Shown here: positions 5,452 to 6,064 of the stretch, in pieces
Numbering within the stretch: position 1 is the stretch's first letter
Layout: each line of letters opens with the position of its first letter
Source of the DNA: Thermoplasmata archaeon
GTDB lineage: Archaea; Thermoplasmatota; Thermoplasmata; Lutacidiplasmatales; UBA184
NCBI GenBank assembly: GCA_021828085.1
Contig: JAKATE010000118.1
Coordinates: forward strand, 1-6,064
Length of the DNA: 6,064 bases
Direction: 5' to 3'
Program-made: the position numbers and the translations under genes
Notes under the pieces: model-generated
What the model saw: the letters and a program-made list of their open reading frames with translations, nothing else
What the model was told of the DNA's origin: nothing
The model's database searches: none

Positions 5452-5688
5452 CTACGTCTGGATCCGGGCGATGTTCGCCGCGGCGTGCGCGCTCTTCTCC
5501 TCGTCGGTCAGGTCGCGCATGTGCATCGCTATGGAGACGGTACCGGAGAGGCGGAGCGCCAGCCGGCTGTCGCCGAAACTGAGCGTGAGCCCCTGGAGCC
5601 GTACGTCCATCTGGCTGTGCTTGTCCGAGAGCGCTTCCATGAGTCCTTCGACCAATCCCTTGCTGACCTCTTCCGTTTCTCCCGACAT
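5452..5688 (-). CDS. Small conserved-looking uncharacterised protein
   Basis: This 78-residue soluble protein has no function I can assign. It has a helix at 3-21 (GETEEVSKGLVEGLMEAL) and two strand-like segments, MDVRLQGLTLSFG and SRLALRLSGTVSIAMHM (27-57). An acidic then Ala-rich helix, DLTDEEKSAHAAANIARI (59-76), closes it. The frame runs on upstream to 5967, but that part is Arg/Gly/Pro-rich shadow-like sequence. The ATG at 5688 is preferred because protein-like sequence begins there and a TATA-like element lies 19 nt upstream. The layout suggests an independent leaderless gene convergent with the 5078 gene. The DLTDEEK.AHAAAN pattern seems familiar from archaeal hypothetical proteins, but that is memory, not a search. 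Confidence 0.7.
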   Translation of the reverse strand: MSGETEEVSKGLVEGLMEALSDKHSQMDVRLQGLTLSFGDSRLALRLSGTVSIAMHMRDLTDEEKSAHAAANIARIQT

Positions 5689-6064
5689 CGCCGTAACCCT
5701 GGAACGACGATACCCGCCAACGCACTTCAACGCAACGGCGAACGGAGGGGAAGCGCGACCGCCCTCCCCCGGGTGGATTCCGCAGGGTCGGGTGACACAG
5801 CAAAGCGGGCGGCCAGCGCCCAGGGACACCCTGACGCCGAGGGGAGACCTCGTCGGTCGAAGGCTTCGCGACCGCGGCCTCTCCCTTGAGCCTCTCGCTT
5901 CGAGCCCTCCCTCCGGCGGCAGACCCACAGGAAGAGTTCCGGGGCGGCGACCCGAGTTCCACCTCACTCGAAAGGAAGGCGTCCCGCTGGAATCGTGCCC
6001 ATCCTGATTCTCGGGGCAGAGGGTGGACGCGTCGAGAAGCCCCCCTATCCCGAGGGAGCGGAGA
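5689..6064. other. Gene-free region with tandem hairpins
   Basis: No frame on either strand has protein-like composition beyond the promoter of the small gene to the left. Between 5821 and 5886 three stems follow each other: CAGGG/CCCTG (5821-5833), CGAGG/CCTCG with a GGAGA loop (5838-5852), and CGGTCG/CGACCG (5854-5874). GGGAGA at 5842-5847 can instead pair with TCTCCC at 5880-5885. The heptamer GAGTTCC occurs twice, at about 5934-5940 and 5953-5959. CTCGGG (6010-6015) and CCCGAG (6049-6054) are inverted copies near the window end. Confidence 0.45.
5706..5714 (-). promoter_or_regulatory. TATA-like element for the 5688 gene
   Basis: On the minus strand this reads GGTATCGTC. Its TATCG core lies 19 nt from the ATG at 5688, close to the spacing seen at the other minus-strand genes here. 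The match is weak. Confidence 0.3.

Noticed and set aside
4807..5889. 360-codon plus-strand open frame across the hairpin region and both small genes
   Set aside because: The product is Pro/Arg-rich without strand or helix pattern. It overlaps two better-supported small genes.
5689..5967. Upstream extension of the 78-residue minus-strand gene
   Set aside because: The added 93 residues are Arg/Gly/Pro-rich and shadow-like. The ATG at 5688 has a suitably placed TATA-like element.

Overview
The window is a GC-rich (by eye about two-thirds G+C) stretch of what is most likely an archaeal chromosome. The main evidence is a regulator with a C-terminal HTH_10 (bacterio-opsin-activator type) domain, a family found almost entirely in archaea. 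The second line of evidence is a set of weak TATA-like elements 19-27 nt upstream of start codons that lack Shine-Dalgarno sequences, as in archaeal leaderless transcripts. A GC-rich member of Thermoplasmatota is my best guess, from the general look of the proteins; that rank is inference. No mobile element, CRISPR array, rRNA or tRNA is visible.

Layout. 1-67: no gene. 68-622 (-): GNAT-family acetyltransferase. 623-927: divergent intergenic region with back-to-back promoter-like elements. 928-2160 (+): 12-helix MFS transporter, whose true N-terminus may be cut off by a GC dinucleotide slip near 896-900. 2161-2203: convergent junction with palindromic hairpins. 2204-3385 (-): U32-family protein with seven cysteines. 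3386-3473: divergent promoter region. 3474-3893 (+): AroQ-type chorismate mutase. 3948-4754 (+): HTH_10 regulator with a Cys-containing N-terminal domain, in the same frame and probably the same transcript as the mutase. An 18-bp perfect palindrome spans the junction. 4755-5077: gene-free and hairpin-rich, ending in a leader. 5078-5440 (+) and 5452-5688 (-): two small convergent uncharacterised proteins. 5689-6064: gene-free, with a cluster of tandem hairpins.

How the genes may work together. The genes are mostly single units, not one operon. The only likely co-transcribed pair is chorismate mutase (shikimate branch to Phe/Tyr) followed by the HTH_10 regulator. The palindrome between them is a candidate operator, for autoregulation or for control by another dimeric factor. 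The two small proteins share a loose pattern (helix, then paired beta strands) and may be functionally linked. The transporter and acetyltransferase are divergently arranged and could respond to the same toxic compound, but nothing in the sequence shows this.

Nothing here is clearly a new multi-gene system. The best leads are the palindrome with the HTH_10 regulator, the possible frameshift in the transporter, the seven-Cys U32 protein and the two structured gene-free regions.
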